NCBI GenBank assembly: GCA_002296975.1
Contig: DBIS01000288.1
Location: forward strand, 15,180-25,196
Source of the DNA: Deltaproteobacteria bacterium UBA796
GTDB taxonomy: Bacteria > Myxococcota_A > UBA796
DNA: 10,017 bases
Direction of reading: 5' to 3'
The notes under the pieces were generated by a model, which searched no databases, had not been told where the DNA came from, and was given only the letters and a program-made list of their open reading frames with translations. Shown here in pieces: positions 1 through 6,835 of this stretch. How positions within the stretch are numbered: the stretch's first letter is position 1; every line of letters starts with the position of its first letter. The position numbers were made by a program, and so were the translations under genes.

Positions 1-66
1 GCATCCGCATCCGCATCGGCGTCAGCGTCCGCATCCGCATCGGCGTCCGCATCGGCGTCCGCATCT
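1..66. repeat. Degenerate hexamer tandem repeat encoding Asp-Ala
   Basis: Eleven consecutive hexamers of the form GC(A/G)TC(C/G/A/T), read on the plus strand, fill the left edge and run off it. On the coding (minus) strand each unit is one Asp codon plus one Ala codon. Codons are mixed (GAT/GAC, GCG/GCC/GCT), so the array is not a perfect microsatellite, but it is very repetitive. Gain or loss of whole units would change linker length without shifting frame. Confidence 0.9.
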
Positions 67-167
67 GCCGCAACCTCAAGACCCGTGTCATCTGCTGAGC
101 TTGCAGGCTTCGCACCCGAACACCCACACACTGCCAACACCAGACCCATGAGCGTCAGACTCTTCAT
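1..167 (-). CDS. Partial lipoprotein with Asp-Ala repeat linker (N-terminus only)
   Basis: This is the first 55 codons of a secreted lipoprotein whose remainder lies left of the window. It starts at ATG 167, preceded by a GGGAG ribosome-binding site (175-179) inside the last codons of pntB. One base separates it from the pntB stop, so coupled translation is likely. Residues 1-16 form a lipoprotein signal: Lys2, a hydrophobic stretch to Val13, then V-C-G-C with Cys16 as the probable lipidated residue. Ser at +2 would suit outer-membrane sorting. A short Ser/Ala/Asp-rich stretch leads to an uninterrupted Asp-Ala dipeptide repeat from about residue 35 to the edge. Such repeats act as flexible acidic spacers between lipid anchor and functional domain. 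The function cannot be told because the domain is missing. It has the same linker as the gene at the right edge. Confidence 0.8.
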   Translation of the reverse strand, partial: MKSLTLMGLVLAVCGCSGAKPASSADDTGLEVAADADADADADADADADADADAD

Positions 168-168
168 T

Positions 169-1575
169 TTAGCGCTCCCGGAGATTACTCACCAATGCAG
201 CGATTGTATCACCAGCATTCCCAAACAGCATCCGTGTGTTGTCATGAAAAAACAGCGGATTGGCCACGCCAGCGTAGCCCGCACCCATTCCTCGCTTAAA
301 CACCACGACGGTCTTGGCCTTCCAGGCCTCCAACACAGGCATGCCGTATATCGGGCTGGCCGTGTCGGTTTGTGCCCCTGGATTGACAATATCGTTGGCA
401 CCAATCACCAAAACGACATCGGTTTTTGGGAAATCATCGTTGAGTTCATCCATCTCGAGCACGATGTCATAAGGCACACCTGCCTCGGCCAACAGAACGT
501 TCATATGCCCAGGAAGTCGCCCAGCAACCGGGTGGATCGCATAGCGAACCGTCTTCCCAGAGTCCCGAAGAATACGGGTGAGGTCGTTCACCAAATGCTG
601 AGCCCGCGCAACCGCCATGCCATAGCCCGGCACGATGACCACATTGCTCGCGTCCATCAACGTGGCGGCCACTGAAGCCGCGTCCATCTCGGTCACCTCG
701 CCTTGAGAGCCCGCTGCCGATGGGGAGGGAGCGCCACCCGATGCGGTTCCAAAACCTCCGAATACCACATTCCAAATGCTCCGATTCATCGCCTCACACA
801 TAATGAAGGATAAAATCGCGCCCGAGGAACCCACCAACGCACCGGTGATTATCAAGGCATTATTGTTGAGCATAAAGCCCGAGGCCGCGGCAGCCCAGCC
901 CGAGTAGGAGTTGAGCAGCGAGACAACCACAGGCATGTCTGCACCACCGATGGCCATCACCAAGTGCACGCCGAGAAGCGCTGTGATGGCAGTCATCAAG
1001 TACAACAGCTCCACACCGCTAAACCCGCCGACACTGTGCCCCTGTAAAAAAGGCACCATGAGCGCCACGGTGACACCGACCATCGCCAAATTCAAAAAAT
1101 GACGCCCGGGCAACAACAGCGGCGTTCCCGACATCGATCCCCGAAGCTTCGCCCAAGCGATGATCGAACCCGTGAAGGTGACCGCACCAATCGCCACACC
1201 GATCCAAACCTCTATGCCATGGACCACACCGGCGTGCTGATTCGATAAATATGTCGAGATACCCACCAGCACAGCGGCCAGTCCCACGAAGCTGTGGAGA
1301 ATGGCGACGAGCTGAGGCATTCCAGTCATGACGACCCTGGCCGCCATCACCACACCGATGGCCCCACCGATCACTACAGAGCCGATAACGTAGGCATTGA
1401 TTTGTAAATCGGCCGCTAAAAAGGTCGCACCAATGGCGATACCCATACCGAGCATGCCGAACACATTGCCCCGACCGGCAGTCTCCTGTTTGGCCAGCCC
1501 ACTCAAGGACATAATGAAAAGCACGCCAGCGATTAGATAAGGAACCGCGAGTTGACTTTGTGTGAGTCCAGTCAT
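169..1575 (-). CDS. pntB: NAD(P) transhydrogenase subunit beta PntB
   Basis: This is the beta subunit of the proton-translocating transhydrogenase, which uses proton re-entry to drive hydride transfer from NADH to NADP+ at the inner membrane. At 468 aa it is near the usual 460-465. Residues 1-275 form a multi-span membrane domain with the conserved LHSFVG segment; His94 corresponds to the proton-pathway His91 of E. coli. A small Gly/Ala/Ser/Pro linker follows (about 276-296). The NADP(H)-binding domain III begins near 300, with GYGM (317-320), AGRLPGHMN (351-359), GAND (392-395) and the Lys427-Arg428 pair expected to contact the 2'-phosphate. ATG 1575 follows a GGGGGTG site that overlaps the pntA stop, with 11 nt between the genes. 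Several loop residues that I recall as invariant are changed: GANDT to GANDI, KRS to KRG, GDAK to GNAG. Family assignment is certain. Confidence 0.97.
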   Translation of the reverse strand: MTGLTQSQLAVPYLIAGVLFIMSLSGLAKQETAGRGNVFGMLGMGIAIGATFLAADLQINAYVIGSVVIGGAIGVVMAARVVMTGMPQLVAILHSFVGLAAVLVGISTYLSNQHAGVVHGIEVWIGVAIGAVTFTGSIIAWAKLRGSMSGTPLLLPGRHFLNLAMVGVTVALMVPFLQGHSVGGFSGVELLYLMTAITALLGVHLVMAIGGADMPVVVSLLNSYSGWAAAASGFMLNNNALIITGALVGSSGAILSFIMCEAMNRSIWNVVFGGFGTASGGAPSPSAAGSQGEVTEMDAASVAATLMDASNVVIVPGYGMAVARAQHLVNDLTRILRDSGKTVRYAIHPVAGRLPGHMNVLLAEAGVPYDIVLEMDELNDDFPKTDVVLVIGANDIVNPGAQTDTASPIYGMPVLEAWKAKTVVVFKRGMGAGYAGVANPLFFHDNTRMLFGNAGDTIAALVSNLRER

Positions 1576-1586
1576 CTGTTCACCCC

Positions 1587-3179
1587 CTATTTGCGAAACA
1601 TCGCGAGCATGCGCTGGGTAACAAAAAAGCCACCTGCGATATTGATGGACGCGACCAAAATGGCGATCGCACCTAAGATTTGGGCAAGGTCACCAGCCGC
1701 GGCGTTGCCCGCTTGAAGCAAACCACCCACGATAATAATGCCCGAGATGGCGTTGGTGACGCTCATCAACGGGGTGTGAAGTGCCGCCTTGACGCTCCAG
1801 ACCACTTGCCAGCCCACAAAACAAGCCAACACGAACACCGTTACCTGCTGCACAAATTCGCTCATCGATGAATCGAGACCGACAAAAATAGCCCCACCAC
1901 CAACTGCAGCTGCCACCAACATCGGGATGACGGACCCCTTGTTGTCGTCGGGACCGCTGGTATCGGTCTCGACCGGAGAGGGCGCAACAACCGGCTTTGG
2001 CACCTCATCTGTGGGTGGAGGTGGAACCGCCTTTTCAGGGTCGGGCGGCGGCGGCCAAGTGACAACGCCATCGCGCAACACCAAGGACTTGCGGACCACC
2101 TCGTCTTCAAGATCGATCACAACCTGACCATCCTCGGTCATGTCCGAGAGCAAGTTCAGCAGGTTGGTGCCAAAAAGCTGGCTGGATTGGGTGGCGAGCC
2201 GCGAGGTTAAATCGGTGTAGCCAAGCACGGTGACCCCGCCAACTTCGATGGCACGATCTGGCTCGGTGTACGCACAGTTCCCGCCTTGTTCGGCAGCCAG
2301 GTCCACCACAATGGAGCCAGGCTTCATCGAATCAACCATGTCTCTGGTGATAAGCTCGGGTGCCTTTTTACCTGGAATCAAGGCCGTCGTGATGATGATA
2401 TCGACCTCTTTGGACTGCTCCCGAAACAACGCCATCTCGGCGGCAATAAACTCATCGGACATGATCTTGGCGTAGCCACCCGAGGTCTCGCCACCCTCAT
2501 CGGCTGGAAATTCCAACTCCAAAAAGCGTGCTCCGAGGCTCTCAACCTGCTCTTTTGCAGCCAAGCGCACATCGAATGCTCGCACCTCTGCACCCAAACC
2601 CCGTGCAGCAGCGATAGCAGCCAAACCGGCCACGCCCACGCCGATCACCATCACCTGTGCAGGCCGTGTGCGTCCTGCAGCGGTGATTTGACCCGAAAAG
2701 AAGGACCCAAAATGATTCGCAGCCTCGATGACCGCCCGATATCCGGCAATATTTGCCATCGACGACAAGACGTCCATCTTTTGAGCGCGACTAATACGTG
2801 GGATTTGATCGAGGGCGATAACAGTCGCCTTTCGAGCCGATAAACGTTCAACCAAGAGCCCATTCGTGCCAGGCTGAATCATCGAAATCAACCAGCCACA
2901 CTCGCGCAAACGAGCGCATTCATCGGTGCCATCAGCCGGGTCGATCTCGGGGGCCCGCACCTTGAGCACGATGTCGGCAGCCGCCCACAAATCGGCAGCG
3001 CCCTCCACAATCGTGGCTCCAGCCTCGGCGAACAAGGCATCACTCAACTTGGCACCTTCTCCGGCACCCGCTTGCACTGATACCTCGAGCCCAAGTTTAA
3101 TCATTTTACCGACAGTATCTGGTGTGGCCGCTACCCGGCGCTCGCCTGGATGGACCTCGGTGGGAATTCCTACCCGCAT
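1587..3179 (-). CDS. pntA: NAD(P) transhydrogenase subunit alpha PntA
   Basis: This is the alpha subunit of the same transhydrogenase (530 aa from this start; E. coli PntA is 510). Residues 1 to about 375 form NAD(H)-binding domain I of the alanine dehydrogenase/PNT family. They open with MRVGIP as in other PntA proteins, carry the R-A-Q-K-M-D loop (Arg131, Gln133), the dinucleotide glycines GVGVAG (180-185), and Asp203 in FDVR. A proline-rich linker (about 375-413) leads to four membrane helices (about 416-524), including the TPLMSVTNAISG segment. It is therefore the fused E. coli-type alpha subunit, not split into PntAA and PntAB. An upstream TTG at 3251 would add 24 residues, but I chose ATG 3179. 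It has GGAGG at 3185-3189 with 5-nt spacing and puts the N-terminus at the family-conserved position. The linker is longer and richer in proline than in E. coli. Confidence 0.96.
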   Translation of the reverse strand: MRVGIPTEVHPGERRVAATPDTVGKMIKLGLEVSVQAGAGEGAKLSDALFAEAGATIVEGAADLWAAADIVLKVRAPEIDPADGTDECARLRECGWLISMIQPGTNGLLVERLSARKATVIALDQIPRISRAQKMDVLSSMANIAGYRAVIEAANHFGSFFSGQITAAGRTRPAQVMVIGVGVAGLAAIAAARGLGAEVRAFDVRLAAKEQVESLGARFLELEFPADEGGETSGGYAKIMSDEFIAAEMALFREQSKEVDIIITTALIPGKKAPELITRDMVDSMKPGSIVVDLAAEQGGNCAYTEPDRAIEVGGVTVLGYTDLTSRLATQSSQLFGTNLLNLLSDMTEDGQVVIDLEDEVVRKSLVLRDGVVTWPPPPDPEKAVPPPPTDEVPKPVVAPSPVETDTSGPDDNKGSVIPMLVAAAVGGGAIFVGLDSSMSEFVQQVTVFVLACFVGWQVVWSVKAALHTPLMSVTNAISGIIIVGGLLQAGNAAAGDLAQILGAIAILVASINIAGGFFVTQRMLAMFRK

Positions 3180-3220
3180 AGCAGCCTCCAGCGCACCTTT
3201 TAGCACGACCGCAGGCTGCT
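3180..3220 (-). promoter_or_regulatory. Inverted repeat abutting the pntA start
   Basis: Two perfect 8-base arms (3180-3187 and 3213-3220, AGCAGCCT and AGGCTGCT) are separated by 25 nt. The proximal arm runs directly into the pntA ATG and includes three bases of its Shine-Dalgarno sequence. In the transcript a stem here could partly occlude initiation. It has no U-run, so it does not look like an intrinsic terminator. The rest of the 111-nt gap (3180-3290) shows no promoter I would trust. Any regulatory role is inference; an 8-base arm can arise by chance. Confidence 0.3.
3185..3189 (-). promoter_or_regulatory. pntA ribosome-binding site
   Basis: GGAGG on the minus strand lies 5 nt before ATG 3179. 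It is the deciding evidence for the shorter PntA start over the in-frame TTG at 3251. Part of it falls inside the inverted repeat 3180-3220. Confidence 0.75.
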
Positions 3221-3290
3221 GGGGACTTCGAAAACCCAAAGCAAAGCTCAAATCTTGAAGTTTATCGCAGCCAACCTCAATTGACGGCGC

Positions 3291-4796
3291 TCAACTGGGC
3301 ATGGTCAAACGGACTGAAGGAAAGCGCTCGCCATCATCTCGGTGGTGCCATTCTGCAGTATCGAGGTCCATGGTGTAGTCAGCCGCATAACGCCGCCAAT
3401 TTTTAGCGATGTCGGGAAGGGCCTCCAGCAGCACCCTAAATTCCCCCTCAGAGGTCGCCGGGGAGAAGGAGCAACGCACCCACCCAGGTTTGGCTGCCAC
3501 ATCGCCTGCATCCAAAGCACTCCGAATCGATTCACTCTGCGCTTTACCAATACCGAGCAAGTCGTGGCCATAAGTGCCAGCGCACATGCACCCGCCCCGC
3601 ACCTGAATTCCATATAGATCGTTCAATAAACGAACCGCCAGGTTGTGATGAAGCGCACCGCCGTCCAAAATAACGCTCACGATGCCAATACGGGGTGCTT
3701 CGAGGTCACCCAAGATTCGTATCCGGGCATCTGGGCCCCAGGCCGCAATCGCACGGCGAACAAAATGATGCTCCACCGCTGCGATTCGTGGAACACCGAT
3801 CATCTCCTTGAGGTCAAAAACCAGGCCAGCACGAATGACTTGAACAATCGGCGGGGTGCCACCCTCTTCGCGATGCTCAAGATCGTCGAGGTATTTATAG
3901 GCCCACGGGCTGGTGTACAGCACCGTTCCACCACCGGGCTCAGCAGGTGTGTCGGTCAAAAACAGTGCTTTGTTGGCGGCCAAAATACCGGGGGTTTGGG
4001 GGCCGCCCACAAATTTGTGCACGGAGAGAAAGACCGCATCCTTTCGGCAAACGTCGTCGGGATCGGGATGCAAATCAATGTCTACATAGGGGGCAGCAGC
4101 CGCGTAATCAAAAAAGGCATAGCCACCATGGGCGTGCATTACCCGGGCCAAAGCGTCGGGGTCGGACAAGATGCCCGTCACGTTTGAGGCTGCAGAAAAG
4201 GTGCCTATTTTCAACGGACGGTCCCGATGGGCCGGGCTGGAGAGAATCCTATCGAGCTCTCGCCAATCGATACGACCTTGTTTGTCATAGCCGATGTACT
4301 CGGTGAGACCGATAGACTCCTGCCAGGGCAAATCGTTGGAATGGTGCTCCATCCGGCTGCGGATAACCAACGGCCGGGCAGCGTCATGGATTTTGCCTGC
4401 ACATCCAAAGCGCTTTTGGAGCGTGTCCGGTATGCGAAGGCCCATAATTGCGATCAATTTATTGATCGCACCGGTGGCGCCAGAGCCTGTAAACAACACC
4501 GCATCGCCTTGTTGAGCGTTGAGGGCGGTGCGGACCTTGTCGTGTGCCTCTCGGTACAGCCGCGTCATCAATGAACCGGTGTAGCTGGCCTCGGTATGGG
4601 TGTTGGCCATAAATGGCAGCACTTGGGCCCGAATCAAATCTTCGATCGGCGCGAAGGCCAAACCCGACGCAGTTTGGTCAAAATACCGTTTTCGCCGCAT
4701 TCCGCCTGGGGTGGGAATTTGAATGGTGCGACCGATCACACCCGCACGCACCCAAGACAACACAGGGTCTTGGCTCACATTAAAATCGTCCGGCAT
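3291..4796 (-). CDS. Class V aminotransferase, SufS/CsdA-like cysteine desulfurase
   Basis: This is a cytosolic PLP enzyme of the class V aminotransferase (cysteine desulfurase/selenocysteine lyase) fold, 501 aa from this start against about 400 for SufS. The following positions are counted from an upstream ATG at 4820; subtract 8 for this start. Visible landmarks are SGATGAIN (113-120), EHHSN (158-162, His stacking on PLP), ASNVTG (211-216), FFDYAAAAPY (Asp238 to the pyridine nitrogen), SVHKF (Lys269 as the Schiff-base lysine) and RGGCMCAGTYGH near 409-419. Cys413 aligns by eye with the persulfide Cys of SufS; Cys411 is extra. A tail of about 50 residues without a recognised domain follows. 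ATG 4796 has GGAGG (4802-4806) 5 nt away; ATG 4820 has only a weak GGGA. No sufBCD or iscU is nearby, so the sulfur acceptor is unknown. Another class V activity remains possible. pntA follows after 111 nt. Confidence 0.8.
   Translation of the reverse strand: MPDDFNVSQDPVLSWVRAGVIGRTIQIPTPGGMRRKRYFDQTASGLAFAPIEDLIRAQVLPFMANTHTEASYTGSLMTRLYREAHDKVRTALNAQQGDAVLFTGSGATGAINKLIAIMGLRIPDTLQKRFGCAGKIHDAARPLVIRSRMEHHSNDLPWQESIGLTEYIGYDKQGRIDWRELDRILSSPAHRDRPLKIGTFSAASNVTGILSDPDALARVMHAHGGYAFFDYAAAAPYVDIDLHPDPDDVCRKDAVFLSVHKFVGGPQTPGILAANKALFLTDTPAEPGGGTVLYTSPWAYKYLDDLEHREEGGTPPIVQVIRAGLVFDLKEMIGVPRIAAVEHHFVRRAIAAWGPDARIRILGDLEAPRIGIVSVILDGGALHHNLAVRLLNDLYGIQVRGGCMCAGTYGHDLLGIGKAQSESIRSALDAGDVAAKPGWVRCSFSPATSEGEFRVLLEALPDIAKNWRRYAADYTMDLDTAEWHHRDDGERFPSVRLTMPS
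4449..4470. repeat. 22-bp near-perfect palindrome inside the aminotransferase gene
   Basis: Two perfect 10-base arms, TGCGATCAAT and ATTGATCGCA, flank a 2-base TT spacer. Each arm contains a GATC. It lies in the codons for GAINKLIAI in a conserved part of the enzyme, about 330 nt into the gene. It could be a regulator-binding dyad or a coding coincidence. No second copy was noticed in the window. Confidence 0.55.
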
Positions 4797-4801
4797 CTTG
4801 G

Positions 4802-4806
4802 CCTCC
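4802..4806 (-). promoter_or_regulatory. Ribosome-binding site of the class V aminotransferase
   Basis: GGAGG on the minus strand ends 5 nt before ATG 4796. It supports initiation there, eight codons downstream of the longest possible ATG start at 4820. The caveat is that, in the longer reading, the same bases encode Leu-Glu-Ala. Confidence 0.5.
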
Positions 4807-4816
4807 AGCGAATAGT

Positions 4817-4864
4817 TCATATCGCTTTTCCCAACAGAAGGGAGACGCTCAACGCTAAAGACAT
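4817..4864 (-). CDS. Possible 15-codon leader ORF
   Basis: An ATG at 4864 opens a 15-residue hydrophobic peptide (MSLALSVSLLLGKAI). Its TGA overlaps the ATG at 4820 in an ATGA arrangement. GGGGG lies only 2 nt before the ATG, which is too close for a good ribosome-binding site. It could be a translated leader coupled to the long form of the aminotransferase, or chance. I see no attenuator hairpin or codon run that would support a leader-peptide mechanism. Confidence 0.15.
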   Translation of the reverse strand: MSLALSVSLLLGKAI

Positions 4865-4891
4865 GACCCCCATTTCACGGTATGGATTCTG

Positions 4892-6835
4892 ATGATTCAA
4901 GGACTCTCACTTTTATTTTTCATTGGCTGCGGCACCCAAACAGACACCGCGAGCAAATTCCGTGTGCGAGCGATCGTCGACCCCAGCCGGGCAGAGCACT
5001 TCTTTGATATGCCCTTCCCTGACTCAAGCCTCTTGGACGGCGCCCAACACGCAGACTTGTCTGGATTCCCAACAGCGCCCTCAGCCCTCACCCAAGGCAT
5101 CACCACCGGCTGGGCCCGGCGCATCGGCATGACCAGCCAGGGTTTTGCCAACCACGGTGCAGCCTATTTTCGCTTTGAAGACACCCTCAAGGTCGACGCA
5201 GTCATGACCGGTGTGGTCGATGACCCGCTGTTGCTGATCGACACCGAGACCGGACAAAGAATACCGCTCACGGTGCGATTCACTGAGCACGCAGACGGTG
5301 ACCCTTTTATGGCCGACAATCTACTCGCCTTCGCCCCCGCACTCGGACACCCCCCACGCTCCGGCGCCACCTTGGCCGCAGTGGTCATGCAATCCGCAGG
5401 TGCCGCTCCCGCCGATGGATGGTCACCCCCCACAGCAGTCAAAGATGCCCTCAAACTCGCTGGGGTCGACGGCAAAGTGGCGGTGGCCACGGTCTTTACC
5501 ATTCAAGATGCCACCGGTGAGCTCGTCGCCCTCTTTACAGACGCTGACACCCATCTTGGCCCCACACCAGACTGGGGAACAGTCAACTGGAAACGCATCA
5601 CGCATTTGGACTTTTCTCAAGGCCTCAGCCCCTCAGGCGAACCGTCAACCGTGGTCACCACCACCTTCGAGGACGGCTCAGAAGAAGTGGTGAATATGTA
5701 CGCCCACGAAGAGGCCGTTCACAGCCACAATATGCGCGACGACTGGCCAATGGCCGTCTATCAGACTGAAATCCCCGTGCTGAACTATTCCGGTCTTGCC
5801 GACCGTCCGTATATGAACCCGGGCTTTAGTCACCTTTTCGATACCGAAATCGAGAGCGGATGGATCGCCTTTGAAGATGGGGTCCCAGCCAACCCACCCG
5901 AAGCCGAAATGATGCGGGTGATCTTGTCTTTGCCCAAGGCCGAAGATGGCAACCCCATCGAAAATGCGCCCATTGTGATCTACGACCACGGTACCGGTGG
6001 CTCTGCCAACAACTCGGTCTCTCGCATCAACCAAAACGATAAAGGCTACGCGATGGCCGAGCGATGGGTCGAAGCTGGCGTGGCCGTGATCGGCCGTGAC
6101 GCCCACCTGTACGGAAGCCGTTTCGACCTGATCGATCGGGGGTTTTCGGGCGGGTCCTTGGGCTTTTATAATGTGGTCAACCTGCCAGCATTTCGGGACA
6201 ATCAACGCCAAACAGCCATCGACGGCCATGTGCTGCTGCGATTTATCCAAGACGGCCTCAACGCATCTCTGCCTGCTGGCTCCATCGACAGCACCCACAT
6301 TCGGCGCATCGGCCATTCTTTGGGCTCGGTCACCACCAACCTCGGTGTCGCTGCTGAGCCCGAGGCTTATGACGGGATCTTTTTATCGGGCACAGGCGGC
6401 ATGTTGAGTCACTATTTTTTAGACACCGGACTGCTTTCAGACTTTGGCGACACCCTGATCAATCAGCTCTTTGATCTCTTTCAAGTCGCTGCCCCAGACC
6501 CGGTCACCGCCCCCGCCGTGTTGGGTGCAGCCTTGGGCCTACCCGAGGCGTCGTGGGATAAAATCGATCGCCTACACCCGGCCATGACTTTATTTCAATG
6601 GACCATGGATCCTTCCGACCCCATGTCGGTCGCCCGAGATGAAACAACCCCAGCCACCATCTTGCTCGGCGTCGACGACCATCAAGTACCCAACTTCACC
6701 AGCTACGGTCTGGCAACAGCACTGCCCGATGTCAAAGTTGTCGTGGTCGAAGCTCAAGGAGCGTACGACCCCCACGTGGTCCTGCACAGAGAGTCCGAAG
6801 GCCTGGATGCCTTGAGCGACTGGCTCAGCGAATAA
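4892..6835 (+). CDS. Lipoprotein alpha/beta hydrolase, virulence-factor lipase (VolA-like) type
   Basis: This is a predicted outer-membrane or surface esterase/lipase of 647 aa. The N-terminus is hydrophobic and ends in F-I-G-C, so Cys13 is the likely lipidated residue. The n-region has no Lys or Arg, which is unusual. Residues 30-105 (FFDMPFPDSSLLDG, DLSGFP, YFRFED) resemble the bacterial virulence-factor lipase N-terminal domain seen in Vibrio VolA. The C-terminal half is an alpha/beta hydrolase: DHGTGG (365-370) as oxyanion loop, GHSLG with nucleophile Ser476, a probable acid Asp596 in the DDHQVP loop, and His628 or His632 as base. The substrate is unknown; acyl esters or lysophospholipids are family-based guesses. 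An upstream in-frame stop at 4856-4858, with no ATG/GTG/TTG between, fixes ATG 4892 as the first usual start, though the only nearby ribosome-binding sequence is weak. Its end overlaps the convergent cytochrome gene by 11 bp. Confidence 0.82.
   Translation: MIQGLSLLFFIGCGTQTDTASKFRVRAIVDPSRAEHFFDMPFPDSSLLDGAQHADLSGFPTAPSALTQGITTGWARRIGMTSQGFANHGAAYFRFEDTLKVDAVMTGVVDDPLLLIDTETGQRIPLTVRFTEHADGDPFMADNLLAFAPALGHPPRSGATLAAVVMQSAGAAPADGWSPPTAVKDALKLAGVDGKVAVATVFTIQDATGELVALFTDADTHLGPTPDWGTVNWKRITHLDFSQGLSPSGEPSTVVTTTFEDGSEEVVNMYAHEEAVHSHNMRDDWPMAVYQTEIPVLNYSGLADRPYMNPGFSHLFDTEIESGWIAFEDGVPANPPEAEMMRVILSLPKAEDGNPIENAPIVIYDHGTGGSANNSVSRINQNDKGYAMAERWVEAGVAVIGRDAHLYGSRFDLIDRGFSGGSLGFYNVVNLPAFRDNQRQTAIDGHVLLRFIQDGLNASLPAGSIDSTHIRRIGHSLGSVTTNLGVAAEPEAYDGIFLSGTGGMLSHYFLDTGLLSDFGDTLINQLFDLFQVAAPDPVTAPAVLGAALGLPEASWDKIDRLHPAMTLFQWTMDPSDPMSVARDETTPATILLGVDDHQVPNFTSYGLATALPDVKVVVVEAQGAYDPHVVLHRESEGLDALSDWLSE

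Larger units (their letters stand above)
4797..4891. promoter_or_regulatory. Divergent intergenic region
   Basis: This 95-nt region separates the minus-strand aminotransferase from the plus-strand lipoprotein hydrolase, so promoters for both genes are expected here or inside the neighbours. I could not identify a convincing -35/-10 pair in either direction. It contains a possible 15-codon minus-strand ORF (4817-4864). No strong Shine-Dalgarno sequence precedes the hydrolase ATG at 4892. Confidence 0.4.

Noticed and set aside
1..66. CRISPR array
   Set aside because: The hexamers are contiguous, without spacers, and encode an in-frame Asp-Ala linker.
85..675. Plus-strand open frame of 196 codons opposite pntB and the lipoprotein start
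   Set aside because: It is antisense to certain genes, has no recognisable domain and His/Arg-rich content typical of reverse-frame translation of GC-rich coding DNA.
2286..2843. Plus-strand open frame of 185 codons opposite pntA
   Set aside because: It is a shadow of the well-conserved PntA domain I, with no ribosome-binding site or domain.
3645..4187. Plus-strand open frame of 180 codons opposite the class V aminotransferase
   Set aside because: It lies entirely within the PLP enzyme, whose active-site motifs span it; no independent support.
4821..4891. Sigma-70 promoters in the divergent gap
   Set aside because: A TTGAGC on the minus strand has no matching -10 at normal spacing, and TATGGAT on the plus strand sits only a few bases before the ATG without a -35.
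5678..6316. Minus-strand open frame of 212 codons opposite the hydrolase
   Set aside because: It covers the oxyanion-loop region of the hydrolase in antisense and has a Val/His/Asp-rich composition with no family resemblance.
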